This document shows, in pieces, positions 62,785-64,000 of a stretch of 64,000 nucleotides of DNA. The notes beneath the pieces were generated by a model, which was not told where the DNA came from, did not search any database, and worked only from the letters and a program-made list of their open reading frames with translations. This DNA is from Natrialba asiatica DSM 12278 (lineage in GTDB: Archaea > Halobacteriota > Halobacteria > Halobacteriales > Natrialbaceae), in contig NZ_AOIO01000030.1 in assembly GCF_000337555.1 (NCBI RefSeq), positions 276,686 through 340,685 of the forward strand, in the 5' to 3' direction. A program made the position numbers and the translations under genes. Each line of letters opens with the position of its first letter. Within the stretch, counting starts at the first letter, position 1.

Positions 62785-63972
62785 TTACGCGAGCGCCGTA
62801 GCCACGTTCGCGCTCGGTCCCGACTCCTCGGCTGCTGAACTCGTCATCATGTCGTCCATTCCTGAGTCATGCATACTGGCAACAATGATGGTTGCCTGCT
62901 CGATCGTAACGGAGATCTCGGAGTCGTCACTGGTGTCGGTGTCAGTGTCGGTCTCCGTGTTGGTATCGTCAGTCATCGCATCGTCAGTATCGCCGTTGGT
63001 CTCGGTATCGTTGTAGTCGTCCGTGTCGTCCGCTTCGGTATCCGTCGATTCAACGCCGTTCTCGGCCTCAGTCTCAGTCTCGGTACTCGCATTGTCCGAG
63101 TCCTCGATGCCGGTCGTCGTGGAGTCGTTCTCCGCGACACCATTGTCGTCTTCGATACCGTCGTCAGTAGCATTGGTATCAGCCGCCGCCGAATCGGTCT
63201 CGGTATCCGTCTCATAGCCGTCCTCACCGGTGTCGGTACCGTTCTCGACCCCAGTATCAGCACCGTCAGCACTGAAGACGAAAATGGTCGCCTGTTCGAT
63301 GGTTATCTCGTGTTCACCGGCATCGGCATCTCCGACCGCTGGTTCATCGGTTGCGTTGTCGTGCTCATCGTCAGCGGCGTCGTCTCGCTCCTCCGACGGC
63401 TCCGTCTCAATAGTCTCGTCGTCCGTCTCCAGGGATTCGGTCTCGTTCGTCTCCGTCTCGTTCATCGCGCCGTCCCCAGTATCACAGCACGTCTCTTCCG
63501 TGGCAGCTTCGTCAGACTCGTTTTCGACGGCAGCAGTCGTGTCGTTCTCCTCGTGTTCGTGTTCAGTATCGTTGGTTTCCGATGACTCAGTTTCAGTGGT
63601 CGTGTCCGTCTCGTTCATCGCGCCGTCTTCAGCGCCACAGCACGCGGTTTCGGACTCACTGTTGTTGGCGTGAGTTTCGGTATCCGTCTCGACCGTCTCG
63701 TTTTCGTCGCCGAGTTCAGTGTCGTTGGTGTCGTCGGTGGTGGTGTTAGTGTCGGTTTCGGTGTCAGCGTCAGTGGTGGTATCAGTGTCGGTTTCGGTGT
63801 CGACATCCATTTCGTCCTCGGATTCAGTGGTGTCGACCTGTTCGTCACCCGCTGAATCGAGTCCCTGAACGAGGACGAGGATCGTCGCACGCTCGATCGT
63901 GATCTCGCTCTGGTTACCGTTAGTCATCTCGTCCGCCGGCAGGTCGTCTGCGCTGTGGAGTAGGACGAAGAT
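62785..63972 (-). CDS. Acidic Thr/Asp/Glu-rich repeat surface protein, 5' end lost at contig edge
   Basis: The frame enters from the contig end; the apparent N-terminal MYKRQ is encoded by adapter bases and is not real. About 395 genomic residues remain. The motif (E/S)-I-T-I-E-(Q/R)-A-T-I-hydrophobic recurs at least three times (ITIERATILVLV; ITIEQATIFVFS; VTIEQATIIVAS), and the first genomic residues IFVLLHS fit a fourth. Between repeats are long Thr/Asp/Glu/Asn tracts, and two inserts with paired cysteines (ACCGAEDGAMNE and TCCDTGDGAMNE). This suggests short beta-strand modules on acidic linkers, a cell-surface or matrix protein. Family unknown. Confidence 0.7.
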   Translation of the reverse strand: MFVLLHSADDLPADEMTNGNQSEITIERATILVLVQGLDSAGDEQVDTTESEDEMDVDTETDTDTTTDADTETDTNTTTDDTNDTELGDENETVETDTETHANNSESETACCGAEDGAMNETDTTTETESSETNDTEHEHEENDTTAAVENESDEAATEETCCDTGDGAMNETETNETESLETDDETIETEPSEERDDAADDEHDNATDEPAVGDADAGEHEITIEQATIFVFSADGADTGVENGTDTGEDGYETDTETDSAAADTNATDDGIEDDNGVAENDSTTTGIEDSDNASTETETEAENGVESTDTEADDTDDYNDTETNGDTDDAMTDDTNTETDTDTDTSDDSEISVTIEQATIIVASMHDSGMDDMMTSSAAEESGPSANVATALA

Positions 63973-64000
63973 CTGTCTCTTATACACATCTCTGAGCGGG
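63973..64000. other. Nextera/Epicentre transposon adapter contamination
   Basis: Positions 63973-63991 are exactly the 19-bp Tn5 mosaic end CTGTCTCTTATACACATCT and 63992-64000 (CTGAGCGGG) continue into the original Nextera adapter arm. These bases are library sequence, not genome, and mark a contig end. Confidence 0.97.

Overview
The window is haloarchaeal chromosomal DNA (class Halobacteria; a Natrialbaceae-like genus is only a guess). The evidence is high GC with strongly acidic proteins, AT-rich core promoters about 27-34 nt upstream of start codons (leaderless transcripts), Tat-type lipoprotein signals, an archaeal TFB, bacterio-opsin-activator-type HTH_10 regulators and small families typical of haloarchaea (DUF5786, DUF7344-like and DUF7563-like proteins). 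The last 28 bases are not genomic: they match the original Nextera/Epicentre transposon adapter, so the right edge is a contig end.

Layout. 1-6.1 kb: a P19/Tp34-like lipoprotein and a polytopic membrane protein, divergent from a SCO-like / TlpA-like / CcdA thiol-redox operon, then a mini zinc ribbon and UspA. 6.3-10.5 kb: two HTH_10 regulators. 11.6-17.2 kb: glmS, a glmU-like gene and glmM, the three activities leading to UDP-GlcNAc, on separate transcripts. 17.7-20.8 kb: an AT-richer accessory island with a Tat-exported papain-like (C39/C10-type) cysteine peptidase and a small membrane protein, bounded by inverted insertion-sequence remnants.

20.9-57.3 kb: a large surface-glycan locus interspersed with housekeeping-type genes (HerA-like ATPase, XPB-like helicase, TFB). 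It holds a FemAB-like transferase, two phosphodiesterase/alkaline-phosphatase-fold proteins, PLP aminotransferases, two secreted beta-helix proteins, a polytopic GT-C-like protein, a PP-loop ATPase, a polysaccharide deacetylase, Gfo/Idh/MocA oxidoreductases, DUF362 and SDR proteins, three glycosyltransferase-like proteins and a five-gene operon. Four genes of that operon match the Wbp-type route from UDP-GlcNAc to a 2,3-diacetamido uronic acid (dehydrogenase, 3-oxidoreductase, aminotransferase, N-acetyltransferase); the fifth is a family 2 glycosyltransferase. No oligosaccharyltransferase (AglB) or flippase is seen here.

57.7-64 kb: DUF7344-like regulators, a DUF1616 protein, PadR and winged-helix regulators, a DUF7563-like zinc ribbon, a probable frameshifted gene, and a contig-truncated acidic repeat surface protein.

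The most notable non-gene signal is an 8-bp box, ATAACAAA, found nine times exactly (plus close variants) in front of genes across 23.5-60.6 kb, usually at core-promoter distance. It suggests a shared, non-canonical promoter class for the glycan locus. A second is an 84-bp element at 34931-35014 with perfect 15-bp inverted ends and a 4-bp direct repeat on its flanks.
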